A stretch of 64,000 nt of DNA from Microbacterium sp. Root180 (lineage in GTDB: Bacteria > Actinomycetota > Actinomycetes > Actinomycetales > Microbacteriaceae). Below, piece by piece: positions 38,747 to 47,798 of this stretch. The notes beneath the pieces are model-generated. The model worked only from the letters and a program-made list of their open reading frames with translations, was not told where the DNA came from and searched no databases. The stretch lies in the NCBI RefSeq assembly GCF_001428485.1, contig NZ_LMHS01000002.1, positions 258,415 to 322,414 on the forward strand, in the 5' to 3' direction. Positions within the stretch are counted from its first letter, which is position 1, and every line of letters begins with the position of its first letter. A program made the position numbers and the translations under genes.

Positions 38747-39767
38747 CCTGCGCGACGCCGCCGAGCCTGCCGACGAGACCGAGCTCGCCATCGAGGGCGC
38801 CTTGCGCCCCACGTCGCTGGCCGAGTTCGTCGGTCAGCACAAGGTGCGCGGGCAGCTGCAGCTGCTCCTGGATGCCGCGCGCATCCAGCACCGGCCGCCC
38901 GACCACATCCTGCTGTCGGGTCCGCCGGGTCTCGGGAAGACCACTCTCGCGATGATCGTGGCGCACGAGAGCGAGCGCCCCCTTCGGCTCTCGAGCGGCC
39001 CGGCGATCCAGCACGCGGGCGACCTCGCAGCGCTGCTGTCGAGCCTCACCTCCGGCGAGGTCCTCTTCATCGACGAGATCCACCGCATGGCGCGATCCGC
39101 CGAGGAGATGCTCTACCTCGCGATGGAGGACTTCCGCATCGACATCATGGTCGGCAAGGGTGCCGGGGCCACCAGCATCCCGCTCGATCTCGCGCCGTTC
39201 ACGCTCGTCGGCGCCACGACCCGGTCAGGGCTCCTGCCCAACCCGCTGCGCGACCGCTTCGGCTTCACCGCGCACCTCGAGTACTACGAACCCGAGGAGC
39301 TCGAGCGCGTGATCGAGCGGTCGGCCGCCATGCTGGGCGTCTCGCTGCCTCCCTCGGCGCGCGCCGAGATCGCGCGTCGCTCGCGGGGGACGCCGCGCAT
39401 CGCGAACCGTCTGCTCCGCCGCGTGCGCGACTACCTCATCGTGTACGGCGATGGGCGAGAAGCCGACACGGCGATCGTGGACGGGGCTCTCGACCTCTAC
39501 GACGTCGATGCGATCGGGCTCGATCGCCTCGACCGAGCGGTTCTCGACGCCCTCGTCCGCCGATTCCGCGGCGGGCCCGTCGGCCTCGGCACGCTGGCGG
39601 TGGCCGTCGGTGAGGAGGCGGAGACCATCGAGTCCGTCGTCGAGCCGTATCTCGTGCGCATCGGATTCATGGGGAGGACGCCGCGCGGACGCGTGGCGAC
39701 TCCCGAGGCGTACGCGCACATGGGTGCGCGCCGCGCCGAATCGGTGCTCGACTTCGATGACCTATAA
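38739..39767 (+). CDS. ruvB: Holliday junction DNA helicase subunit RuvB
   Basis: AAA+ motor that drives branch migration. The 342-residue product has Walker [10 protein letters not shown] (Lys67), Walker [10 protein letters not shown], sensor 1 [13 protein letters not shown] and the arginine finger region LRDRFGF. The C-terminal winged helix ([20 protein letters not shown]) binds DNA. GTG 38739 was chosen because it preserves the conserved N terminus and overlaps the ruvA stop. The TAA stop lies within the TATAAT element of yajC. Confidence 0.97.
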   Translation: MDDLRDAAEPADETELAIEGALRPTSLAEFVGQHKVRGQLQLLLDAARIQHRPPDHILLSGPPGLGKTTLAMIVAHESERPLRLSSGPAIQHAGDLAALLSSLTSGEVLFIDEIHRMARSAEEMLYLAMEDFRIDIMVGKGAGATSIPLDLAPFTLVGATTRSGLLPNPLRDRFGFTAHLEYYEPEELERVIERSAAMLGVSLPPSARAEIARRSRGTPRIANRLLRRVRDYLIVYGDGREADTAIVDGALDLYDVDAIGLDRLDRAVLDALVRRFRGGPVGLGTLAVAVGEEAETIESVVEPYLVRIGFMGRTPRGRVATPEAYAHMGARRAESVLDFDDL

Positions 39768-39768
39768 T
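39763..39768 (+). promoter_or_regulatory. Consensus -10 for yajC-secD-secF within the ruvB stop
   Basis: TATAAT, a perfect -10 and rare at this GC content, spans the ruvB stop codon. No good -35 is visible about 17 bases upstream. The resulting yajC leader would be about 75 bases and includes GGAGG and CCTCC complementary blocks. Confidence 0.55.
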
Positions 39769-39848
39769 CGCTGGAGGCTTTCGCCCCCCTCCTCTCACAG
39801 GCAGTGCCGCCATGGTGCGCGCCTGACCCGAAAGGTCATGTCACCTTC

Positions 39849-40295
39849 ATGAACGAGTTCTTCACCAACTACGGCCTCATCATTCTGCTGGTCGTGCTCC
39901 TGGTCTTCATGTTCTGGAGCTCGCGCCGCCGGATGGCGAAGCAGAAGCTCGAGCAGGAGCAGCGCGCGCGTCAGACCGTGCCCGGCGCAGAGGTTCTGCT
40001 GCAGGGCGGGCTGTTCGGCACGATCGTGGCGTACGACCCCGAGAACCTGGACCAGCCGGCGATCGTCGAGATCGCTCCCGGCGTCGAGATCAAGGTGCAC
40101 AGCCAGGCCATCCTGCGTGTGGTGGACCCGATCGCCGACGTCCAGACCGAGGACGACTTCCTGCCCGAGGCATCCGCTCCCGTCGTCACCCCCGTCACCC
40201 CCGTCGACGACGTCGCCGACGACATCCGCGCGGCTGACGACACGGCGGACGCCGCCGACCCGGACGCAGAGCCCGGCACCAAGCCCCAGGCCTGA
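39849..40295 (+). CDS. yajC: Preprotein translocase subunit YajC
   Basis: Small partner of SecDF. The 148-residue protein starts MNEFFTNYGLIILLVVLLVF with one membrane helix (residues 8-25), then RRRMAKQKLEQEQRA, and the conserved GAEVLLQGGLFGTIVAYDPENL core. The C-terminal 50 residues are acidic and repetitive (APVVTPVTPVDDVADD). The ATG at 39849 has only a distant AAAGG 13 bases upstream, lying in an AAGGT-CATGTC-ACCTT inverted repeat. It is followed by secD. Confidence 0.93.
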   Translation: MNEFFTNYGLIILLVVLLVFMFWSSRRRMAKQKLEQEQRARQTVPGAEVLLQGGLFGTIVAYDPENLDQPAIVEIAPGVEIKVHSQAILRVVDPIADVQTEDDFLPEASAPVVTPVTPVDDVADDIRAADDTADAADPDAEPGTKPQA

Positions 40296-40337
40296 TCCCA
40301 CCGGCCCCTTTCGGGCTTCTTCCAGAAAGCGGAATCC

Positions 40338-42077
40338 GTGGCGACTTCCACTCCCGTCCGGCATGCGTGGCGCGCGCTGACCGGCCTCCTCGTGATCACG
40401 GCCCTGCTGGCCGGGATCAATGCACTCGGCGTGTACGTGTTCCAGCAGAGCTCGTGGACGCCCGCGCTTGCGCTCGACCTCCAGGGCGGCACGCAGATCG
40501 TGCTCGAGGCGCAGACCGAGGACGGTGCCGCGCCGTCCGAGGAGCAGATGAACCAGGCGGTCACGATCATCCGCCAGCGCGTCGACGCGTCGGGTGTCGG
40601 CGAGGCCGACGTCACCACGCAGGCTGGCAACCAGATCGTCGTCCAGATCCCCGGGCAGGCCGACGAGGAGACCCGCAACCGCATCGAAGCCTCGGCTCAG
40701 CTGCAGCTGCGCGCCGTGCTCGTCGCGGGTTCGCCGGCGACCACGTTCGTGGGTGAAGACGGCAACGAGACGCCCTACCCGACCCCCGACCCCACCCTCG
40801 CGGCCACGCCGTCGGCGGAGCCGACGAACGGCAGCGACCTCGCGTGGGTCACGCCCAAGCTCCAGGCGGAGTACCAGGCCTACGACTGCGCGAACCCGAC
40901 GAACGATCCCGCGAACGCGCCGGCCGACGAGCCGCTCATCACGTGCGACGCCGACGGCACGATCAAGTACATCCTCGGGCCGGTCGAACTCGACGGATCG
41001 TCCATCGACGACGCGTCGTTCGGCCTTCAGCAGCAGAACGGACTGTGGGCGGTCAACCTGAAGTTCGACGAAGAGGGCACCAAGACCTTCGGCGAGATCA
41101 GCCAGCGACTGTACGGTGCCGACCCGCCGCTCAACCAGTTCGCCTTCGTGCTCGACGGCTACGTGCTGTCCGCGCCGTCGATGAACGCGGTCATCCTCGG
41201 CGGTGACCCGAGCATCACCGGCAACTTCACACAGGAGTCCTCCAAGGTCCTCGCCGATCAGCTGAAGTACGGCGCTCTGCCGCTCTCGTTCACGGTCGAG
41301 AGCTCCAACTCGATCTCAGCGACCCTGGGTTCGCAGCAGCTGCAGATCGGCCTCATCGCCGGTCTCATCGGTCTCGCCCTGGTCGCGATCTACTCGCTGA
41401 TCGTCTACCGCGCGCTCGGCTTCGTGATCATCGCGTCACTCGCGGTGATGGCCGTGCTGACCTATCTCACGCTGTGCATCCTCGCGTGGCGCATGGGCTT
41501 CCGGCTCTCGCTCGCCGGCGTCGCCGGTCTAATCGTGACGATCGGTTTCACGGCCGACTCGTTCATCGTCTACTTCGAACGCATCCGAGACGAGCTTCGC
41601 GACGGCAAATCGATCACGAGCGCCGTCGAGGACGGCTGGAACCGCGCCAAGCGCACGATCTACATCTCGAAGTCGATCAACATCCTCGCCGCCGTGGTGC
41701 TGTACATCCTGGCCGATGCGACCGTCAAGGGCTTCGCGTTCACGCTCGGCCTCACGACCGCGATCGACGTGCTCATCTTCATCCTCTTCACGCACCCGGT
41801 GATGCAGCTGCTCGCACGCACGAAGTTCTTCGGCGGCGGGCACCCCCTGTCGGGTCTCGATCCGACGGCTCTGGGCGCGGTCTACCGCGGTCGCGCGCAG
41901 TTCCGCGCGCCCGTGGCTGCGACCTCGACGACGGCCGCGGACCGGCGCGCCGGAAAGTCCCGCAATGAGGCGGTGCGCCGCCAGACGATCGCCGAACGCA
42001 AGCAGGCGGAGCTCGCCGCCGGCTCGGCGGGCGGAAAGTCGAAACCCGGCCCGACCGCCAAGGAGGGAGACGACTGA
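40338..42077 (+). CDS. secD: Protein translocase subunit SecD
   Basis: Uses the proton gradient to pull exported proteins across the membrane with SecF. The 579-residue product has helix 1 at residues 12-33, the periplasmic-type domain with LDLQGGTQIVLEAQT and AVTIIRQRVDASGVGEADV, then five helices from residue 330 with the GFTADSFIVYFERIRDELRDG motif. The central insertion (residues 135-200) is Pro/Thr-rich, a feature of actinobacterial SecD. The C-terminal 60 residues are basic. The start is GTG. The stop overlaps the secF ATG by one base. Confidence 0.96.
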   Translation: MATSTPVRHAWRALTGLLVITALLAGINALGVYVFQQSSWTPALALDLQGGTQIVLEAQTEDGAAPSEEQMNQAVTIIRQRVDASGVGEADVTTQAGNQIVVQIPGQADEETRNRIEASAQLQLRAVLVAGSPATTFVGEDGNETPYPTPDPTLAATPSAEPTNGSDLAWVTPKLQAEYQAYDCANPTNDPANAPADEPLITCDADGTIKYILGPVELDGSSIDDASFGLQQQNGLWAVNLKFDEEGTKTFGEISQRLYGADPPLNQFAFVLDGYVLSAPSMNAVILGGDPSITGNFTQESSKVLADQLKYGALPLSFTVESSNSISATLGSQQLQIGLIAGLIGLALVAIYSLIVYRALGFVIIASLAVMAVLTYLTLCILAWRMGFRLSLAGVAGLIVTIGFTADSFIVYFERIRDELRDGKSITSAVEDGWNRAKRTIYISKSINILAAVVLYILADATVKGFAFTLGLTTAIDVLIFILFTHPVMQLLARTKFFGGGHPLSGLDPTALGAVYRGRAQFRAPVAATSTTAADRRAGKSRNEAVRRQTIAERKQAELAAGSAGGKSKPGPTAKEGDD

Positions 42078-43066
42078 TGCGCTCCATGAATCAGCTCGGA
42101 AACGACCTCTACACCGGCAAGACCTCGTTCCCGTTCGTCGGGCGTCGGCGCCTGTGGTTCCTGATCGCGGCGATCCTCGTGGTCGGCTCGGCGCTCGTGC
42201 CGCTCTTCCGGCCCATCGAGTTCTCGATCGAGTTCACCGGGGGATCGCAGTTCACGGTCAACAGCGTCGCCACCCCCGACCAGGACATCGCGACGGAAGC
42301 CGTGCACTCGGTCGTTCCCGACGCCACGACGAAGGTCGTGACGATCGGCGACGACGCGGTCCGCGTGCAGACCGACCAGCTGACGGACGCCGAGAGCCGT
42401 GAAGTCTCGGCGGCTCTGGCCGAGGCGTACGACGTGCCCGCCAGCGAGGTCAGCTACTCGTTCATCGGCCCCAGCTGGGGAGCCGACGTCACGCGCCAGT
42501 CGCTGTGGGGTCTGGCCATCTTCCTCGCGCTGACGTTCCTGATCCTCGCCCTCTACTTCCGCACGTGGAAGATGTCGGTGTCGGCGATCATCGGCCTGGT
42601 CGACGTGCTCATCATCACGGTCGGCATCTACGCCCTGTTCGGGTTCGAGATCTCGCCGGCGGCGGTGATCGGATTCCTCACGATCCTCTCCTACGCCCTG
42701 TACGACACCACGGTCGTCTTCGACAAGATCAGGGAGAATACAGACGAGGACGGCGAGGTGTCGGGTCGCACGTTCGGCGAGTCCGTGAACCTCGCGGTGA
42801 ACCAGACCCTGGTGCGGTCGATCAACACGACCGTCGTCGCGATCCTGCCGACCGGTGCGATCCTGTTCATCGGACTCATCTGGCAGGGTGCGCAGACGCT
42901 CACCGACCTCTCGCTGTCGATCTTCGTGGGAACGATCGTCGCCGCGTACTCGACGATCTTCGTCGCGGCGCCGCTGTACTCGCTCCTGCGCGAGAACGAA
43001 GCGCCGATCAAGGCGCGTGACACGCGTGTGCTCGCGGCGCGAGAGCTCGCGGGCACCCCGGCCTGA
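42077..43066 (+). CDS. secF: Protein translocase subunit SecF
   Basis: A 329-residue partner of SecD with six helices. The start MRSMNQLGNDLYTGKTSFPF leads into helix 1, then EFSIEFTGGSQFTV, and the family's DTTVVFDKIRENT followed by NQTLVRSINTTVVAILPTGA. The C-terminal tail (APIKARDTRVLAARELAG) is short and basic. One-base overlap with secD implies tight translational coupling. Confidence 0.96.
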   Translation: MRSMNQLGNDLYTGKTSFPFVGRRRLWFLIAAILVVGSALVPLFRPIEFSIEFTGGSQFTVNSVATPDQDIATEAVHSVVPDATTKVVTIGDDAVRVQTDQLTDAESREVSAALAEAYDVPASEVSYSFIGPSWGADVTRQSLWGLAIFLALTFLILALYFRTWKMSVSAIIGLVDVLIITVGIYALFGFEISPAAVIGFLTILSYALYDTTVVFDKIRENTDEDGEVSGRTFGESVNLAVNQTLVRSINTTVVAILPTGAILFIGLIWQGAQTLTDLSLSIFVGTIVAAYSTIFVAAPLYSLLRENEAPIKARDTRVLAARELAGTPA

Positions 43067-43120
43067 GGCGCATCGACGCGGGCGTAGGATTGTGATCTCC
43101 AGCGGAGGGGAGGGAATCGG

Positions 43121-45370
43121 GTGACCGAGACCGTCCCTCCCGCCCAGACCTCGTCGCTTCGTCGTCTCGTTCCGCGGATCTTCTCGCGGTCGGCGCGTCG
43201 CGACGACGTCGAGCAGCTGCTTCGCACGGTGCGCACGCACCACCCGAAGGGCGATCTGTCGATCATCGAGCGGGCGTACGCCGTCGCCGACACCGCCCAC
43301 ACCGGGCAAACGCGGCAGAGCGGCGAGCCGTACATCACGCACCCTCTCGCGGTCGCGCAGATCCTCGCCGATCTCGGTCTGGGGCCCAAGGCGATCGCTG
43401 CGGCGCTGCTGCACGACACGGTCGAAGACACCGGGTACGCGCTCGACACGCTCACGGCCGAGTTCGGCGACGAGGTCGCGATGCTCGTCGACGGCGTGAC
43501 CAAGCTCGACAAGGTCAAGTACGGAGAGAGCGCCCAGGCCGAGACGGTCCGCAAGATGATCGTCGCGATGTCGCGCGACATCCGCGTCCTCCTGATCAAG
43601 CTCGCCGACCGCCTCCACAACGCGCGCACATGGGGCTTCGTGCCGCCCGAGAAGGCGCGCAAGAAGGCGACCGAGACGCTCGAGATCTACGCGCCGCTCG
43701 CGCACCGGCTCGGCATCCAGGCCATCAAGTCCGAGCTCGAGGATCTCTCGTTCGCCGTGCTCCACCCGAAGCTCTACGCCGAGATCGAGAGTCTCGTCAA
43801 GCAGCGCACCCCGCAGCGTGAGCAGTACGTGCAGAACGTGATCGACGCGGTCGACACCGACCTGCGCGAGCTCCGCATCCGCGGGCGGGTGATGGGCCGG
43901 CCGAAGCAGCTGTTCTCGGTGTACCAGAAGATGGTCGTGCGCGGCCGCGAGTTCGACGACATCTACGACCTCATCGGCATCCGCATCCTCGTGAGCAGTG
44001 TGCGTGACTGCTACGCGGTGCTCGGCGCGATCCACGCGCGCTGGACACCGCTTCCCGGCCGGTTCAAGGACTACATCGCCACGCCGAAGTTCAATCTCTA
44101 TCAGTCCCTCCACACGACCGTGATCGGTCCCGGCGGTCGCACGGTCGAGATCCAGATCCGCACCAACGAGATGCACCAGCAAGCCGAGTACGGCGTCGCG
44201 GCGCACTGGAAGTACAAGGAGCGGATGAACGGCGGCAAGACCGACGCCAAGTCGGTCGACGCCGACATGGCGTGGCTCGCGCACATCTCCGACTGGCAGG
44301 CGGAAACCGCCGACCCGGGCGAGTTCCTCGACTCGCTCCGCTTCGAGATCGGCGCGAAGGAGGTCTACGTCTTCACGCCCAAGGGCCGTGTGATCGGGCT
44401 CCCTTCGGGCGCGACCCCAGTCGACTTCGCCTACGCGGTCCACACCGAGGTTGGGCACCGCACCATGGGTGCGAAGGTCAACGGGCGCCTGGTGCCGCTG
44501 GAGACGGAGCTCAAGAGCGGCGACGTCGTCGAGGTGTTCACCTCGAAGAATCCGGATGCCGGTCCCAGCCAGGACTGGCTCGGGTTCGTGCGCAGCACCC
44601 GGGCGCGCAACAAGATCCGCGGGTGGTTCACGAAGGAGCGTCGCGAAGAGGCGATCGAGCAGGGCAAGGAGGCGATCGCCCGGGCGATGCGCCGGCAGAA
44701 CCTCCCGCTGCAGCGCCTCATGAGCCAGGACTCGTTCAGCGAGGTCGCCCAGCAGCTGCGCTACGAGGACGTCTCGGCCCTGTATGCCGCCGTCGGCGAA
44801 GGGCACGTCTCGACGCAGTCGGTGATCGAGAAGGTCACGGCTCGCGTCAGCACGAGCGACACCAGCACCGGCCCGATCGAGCTGCCGGGTGTGGGACGCT
44901 CGCGGGCGCCGCGCAACGGCGACTCGGGCGTGCTCGTGCGCGGCGCACCCGACATCCTCGTCAAGCTCGCCAAGTGCTGCACGCCGGTGCCCGGCGATCA
45001 GATCATGGGGTTCGTCACGCGGGGGAGCGGCGTCTCGGTGCACCGCACCGACTGCACGAACGTCAAGTCGCTGATGGCCGATGCCGAGCGCCTCATCGAT
45101 GTCGAGTGGGCGCCGACAACGAAGAGCGTCTTCCTCGTTCAGATCCAGGTCGAGGCGCTCGATCGGTCGGGACTCCTCAGCGATGTGACGCGCGTGCTCA
45201 GCGAGCACCACGTGAACATCCTCTCGGCATCGGTGTCGACATCCCGGGACAGGCTGGCCCTCAGCCGCTTCGTGTTCGAGATGGGCGACATCGTGCACCT
45301 GGACCGTGTGCTCAACGCCGTGCGGCGCATCGACGCCGTCTACGACGTCTACCGCGTCACGTCGTCCTGA
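43121..45370 (+). CDS. relA: Bifunctional (p)ppGpp synthetase/hydrolase
   Basis: Controls the stringent response by making and degrading (p)ppGpp. The 749-residue RSH protein has an HD hydrolase domain (residues 50-200, with [16 protein letters not shown]), a synthetase domain ([20 protein letters not shown] and [20 protein letters not shown]), a TGS domain from residue 410 ([20 protein letters not shown]) and a C-terminal ACT domain. Both catalytic domains look intact, so it is a Rel enzyme rather than RelA-only. GTG 43121 has a GGAGGGGAGGGA site. TAGGAT at 43085 is a likely -10. The 54-base gap after secF gives room for its own promoter. Confidence 0.96.
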   Translation: MTETVPPAQTSSLRRLVPRIFSRSARRDDVEQLLRTVRTHHPKGDLSIIERAYAVADTAHTGQTRQSGEPYITHPLAVAQILADLGLGPKAIAAALLHDTVEDTGYALDTLTAEFGDEVAMLVDGVTKLDKVKYGESAQAETVRKMIVAMSRDIRVLLIKLADRLHNARTWGFVPPEKARKKATETLEIYAPLAHRLGIQAIKSELEDLSFAVLHPKLYAEIESLVKQRTPQREQYVQNVIDAVDTDLRELRIRGRVMGRPKQLFSVYQKMVVRGREFDDIYDLIGIRILVSSVRDCYAVLGAIHARWTPLPGRFKDYIATPKFNLYQSLHTTVIGPGGRTVEIQIRTNEMHQQAEYGVAAHWKYKERMNGGKTDAKSVDADMAWLAHISDWQAETADPGEFLDSLRFEIGAKEVYVFTPKGRVIGLPSGATPVDFAYAVHTEVGHRTMGAKVNGRLVPLETELKSGDVVEVFTSKNPDAGPSQDWLGFVRSTRARNKIRGWFTKERREEAIEQGKEAIARAMRRQNLPLQRLMSQDSFSEVAQQLRYEDVSALYAAVGEGHVSTQSVIEKVTARVSTSDTSTGPIELPGVGRSRAPRNGDSGVLVRGAPDILVKLAKCCTPVPGDQIMGFVTRGSGVSVHRTDCTNVKSLMADAERLIDVEWAPTTKSVFLVQIQVEALDRSGLLSDVTRVLSEHHVNILSASVSTSRDRLALSRFVFEMGDIVHLDRVLNAVRRIDAVYDVYRVTSS

Positions 45371-45917
45371 CCGCGGCCTGAGCCGCCGCGATCCCGCGCA
45401 GAAGTGCCACCGCGGCGCGCTTGTGGGGGAGGACTCCCCGCTCGAGCCGGGCGATCGCGGCGGCGACGAGTTCGGGATCGTCTGCGGCGACCAGCCGGCA
45501 CGCCCGCGCGTGGTCGTCGTCGTCGACACGCGCGAGATCGATCACGGTGCGCAGGCGCGTGGTGAGATGGACACCGCCGACGAGCACCAGGTCGTCGGGG
45601 TCGACGGCGAGGTCGCGGTACACGATGCGGCGGGACGGCGCGCGGTGCAGACGCTTCGCCACGGCCCGCTGCACCGTGTGCCGCTCGGGCGGTGCCGGGA
45701 GCGCGCCGTGAACCCAGGCTGCGGTGAGATGCGTCGCGGCGAGGGTGTCGCCGAGGAGCGCGGCCAGCGAGCCGGCACGGAGTGCACGCGTCTCGACCGC
45801 GTCCGCGGGAATGTACGCGTCGCCGAGTTCGACGACGTGGCCGTCGAGACGTGCGGCCGTCAGCTCCGCGAGGGAGAGCCGGTCATCGACGTAGTAGAGG
45901 AACGGTGACGCCATCAC
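45357..45917 (-). CDS. AbiEi-antitoxin-like protein, orphan
   Basis: A 186-residue protein. [20 protein letters not shown] at the start and [20 protein letters not shown] in the middle resemble the winged-helix N terminus and the ATRTVVDLAR-type strand of AbiEi/transcriptional-regulator-like proteins. In type IV toxin-antitoxin systems AbiEi represses a partner AbiEii nucleotidyltransferase; no such gene lies beside it. The match is by pattern only. It overlaps the end of relA by 14 bases on the opposite strand. Two adjacent ATG codons can start it. Function unknown. Confidence 0.5.
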   Translation of the reverse strand: MMASPFLYYVDDRLSLAELTAARLDGHVVELGDAYIPADAVETRALRAGSLAALLGDTLAATHLTAAWVHGALPAPPERHTVQRAVAKRLHRAPSRRIVYRDLAVDPDDLVLVGGVHLTTRLRTVIDLARVDDDDHARACRLVAADDPELVAAAIARLERGVLPHKRAAVALLRGIAAAQAAVRTT

Positions 45918-46007
45918 CGCAGTCTGTCGGAGCTCCGTCGATGGGCAGGGGTCGCCTGCCTGACCTGTGGAGAACCGCGCGAACGCGGGGCGGGGGAGTG
46001 ACGGGCG

Positions 46008-47285
46008 TCAGCCGCCGAGCGCCTTCAGCCAGGACTTGCGGGCTTCGAGCGCCTCGGTCGCGTTCGCAATGGCCTTCTTGTCGCCGGACTTCTTCGCCGC
46101 GGCGAGCTCGTCCTCCAGCTTGTCGATCGCATCGGTGAGCTGGCGCGTCATGTCGTTGGCGCGAGCCTTGGTCTCGGGGTTGTTGCGCTTCCAGTCCGAG
46201 TCCTCGCGGGTCCGCAGGGCCTGCTCGATCTTGCGCAGCTCGTCGTCGAGGCCGCGCTCGACGTCGCGCGGGAAGATGCGGCCGATGTCGTCCCACTGTC
46301 GCTGGATGCCGGTGAGGAGCGCCCGCGCCTTCGCGATGTCGCGCTGATCGCCGACGGCCTTGGCCTCCTCGAGCAGAGCGCGCTTCGCGTCGATCTTCTC
46401 GCGGGAGGCCTCGACATCCGCCGTCTCGCGCTCGACGCGTGCGGAGTAGAGCGCGTCCCCTGCCGCCTTGAATCGAGCCCACAGGGCATCGTCGACCTTC
46501 TTGCCGGCACGGCCGGCCGTCTTCCACTGGTCGAGCAGCTCCCGGTACGCGGGGATGCCGTCCTCGCCCTTCGGCGCCAGGGCCTCGGCCTTCTCGACGA
46601 GCTTGGTCTTGCTCTCGCGAACGCCCTTGTGGGCCTCGTCGAGCTCGGCGTAGAACTCTCGGCGGTGCTTGTCGATCGTCGACCGCGCGTCGCGGAACCG
46701 CTTCCAGAGCTGCTGCGCCGCCGACTTCGGCAGACGCGGGCCGTTCTGCTGCTGCGACTGCCACTGATCGAAGAGGTCGGTGATCTCGGCGGTGGCCTGC
46801 TTCCACTGCACCGTGCGGGGGTCCCGCGCGGCGAGGGCCTCGGCCTTCTCGACGATCTCGGTGCGGCTGCGTACCGCCTCGTCGACGGCCTCGCGAGCCG
46901 CCGCTGCTTCGGTTTCGGATGCCGCCGCCAGCGTCTCGGTGAGCGCCGAGACGCGGGTCTCGAGTCCTGCCAGGTCGCCGACCGCCGCTGCGCCGTCGAG
47001 CTTGGCCGACACGGTGCGCGCGGCGCTGCGCAGGTCGGATGCCGAGGCCCCGCCGCGGCGGTGGCGCACCTCGAGAAGGGCGACTTCGCTGGCCAGATCG
47101 GTGTACTTGCGCTCGAAGTAGGCCAGGGCCTCTTCGGCCGAGCCGTCGGGGTACTGCCCGACCACGCGCCAGCCGTCCGCCTCGCGCACCGACACCGTGC
47201 CGTCGTCGTCGACGCGGCCCCAGGGCTCGGCGGATTCGGTCGCGGGACCGGTGGATTCGGGAGTGGACTCTGCTGCGGCAGTCAC
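46008..47285 (-). CDS. DUF349 domain protein
   Basis: A protein of about 425 residues made of repeated DUF349 helical units, visible as recurring W-(x)n-F patterns: PRTVQWKQATAEITDLFDQW, RKS-type SAAQQLWKRFRDARSTIDKH, IPAYRELLDQWKTAGR, and GIQRQWDDIGRIFPRDVERG. It is highly charged and probably coiled coil. The family has no settled function; some data link it to chromosome or RNA metabolism. GTG 47285 was chosen because GAGG lies eight bases upstream; an in-frame GTG three codons earlier overlaps that site. A Ser/Thr-rich first 30 residues look disordered. Confidence 0.85.
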   Translation of the reverse strand: MTAAAESTPESTGPATESAEPWGRVDDDGTVSVREADGWRVVGQYPDGSAEEALAYFERKYTDLASEVALLEVRHRRGGASASDLRSAARTVSAKLDGAAAVGDLAGLETRVSALTETLAAASETEAAAAREAVDEAVRSRTEIVEKAEALAARDPRTVQWKQATAEITDLFDQWQSQQQNGPRLPKSAAQQLWKRFRDARSTIDKHRREFYAELDEAHKGVRESKTKLVEKAEALAPKGEDGIPAYRELLDQWKTAGRAGKKVDDALWARFKAAGDALYSARVERETADVEASREKIDAKRALLEEAKAVGDQRDIAKARALLTGIQRQWDDIGRIFPRDVERGLDDELRKIEQALRTREDSDWKRNNPETKARANDMTRQLTDAIDKLEDELAAAKKSGDKKAIANATEALEARKSWLKALGG

Positions 47286-47385
47286 GGGATGCACCTCATC
47301 GCGGCGTACGCCGCCTGTGGGGGATGGACGGCCCCCAGCCTAGTACGGGCGGGGGCTTCCTCTCAGATGCCGTGGAGTGCGCGAG

Positions 47386-47685
47386 CTACGGAGTCGGGGT
47401 GGGCGTCGGCGTCGTCGAGGACGTCGGAGTGGGAGTCGGCGCGACGGTCGGGCTCGGGGTTCCGGTGGTCGTCGGGGCGGGCACCGGCGCGCCGGGACCG
47501 GCGACGAAATACGCCGTCTGCGCTCCCACCACTCCGAGGATCAGCAGACCGCCGACGACGCCGGCGATGACGTTGTCGCGCGTGCGGCGACGAGCCTGAC
47601 CCGCGTGGAACTCCTGGCGCGCCTGATAGAGCCGCGAACGCTCGCGCGACTCCCGCGAGCCGCGGTCCTTGCCACCGTTCGCCAC
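47386..47685 (-). CDS. Small single-pass membrane protein with a Pro/Thr-rich tail
   Basis: A 99-residue protein. Residues 1-43 are basic and helical (RDRGSRESRERSRLYQARQE-type), residues 45-68 form a membrane helix (VIAGVVGGLLILGVVGAQTA), and the last 30 are Pro/Thr repeats (TPTPTPTP) that would lie outside. The start GTG 47685 has GGAGGAGG five bases upstream. Its layout resembles the anchor of actinobacterial membrane cyclophilins found near relA and rarA, but no cyclophilin domain is present. That comparison is from memory and weak. Function unknown. Confidence 0.65.
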   Translation of the reverse strand: MANGGKDRGSRESRERSRLYQARQEFHAGQARRRTRDNVIAGVVGGLLILGVVGAQTAYFVAGPGAPVPAPTTTGTPSPTVAPTPTPTSSTTPTPTPTP

Positions 47686-47786
47686 GAGACCTCCTCCGAT
47701 CCGGGTCGACGCCCGGGCCGGGTTGATCCTACGGGGCCCGCCCGCGCGCGGCAAAAGCTCCTGCGTCCGGCGTCGCCGGTGCGCAT

Positions 47787-47792
47787 TAGCCT
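47787..47792 (+). promoter_or_regulatory. -10 element for a leaderless rarA transcript
   Basis: TAGCCT lies exactly six bases before the rarA GTG. Confidence 0.5.
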
Positions 47793-47798
47793 GGAACG

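Noticed and set aside
41882..45529. A 1215-codon open frame opposite secD, secF and relA
   Set aside because: It spans three unrelated conserved genes, has no motif and a composition typical of antisense frames.
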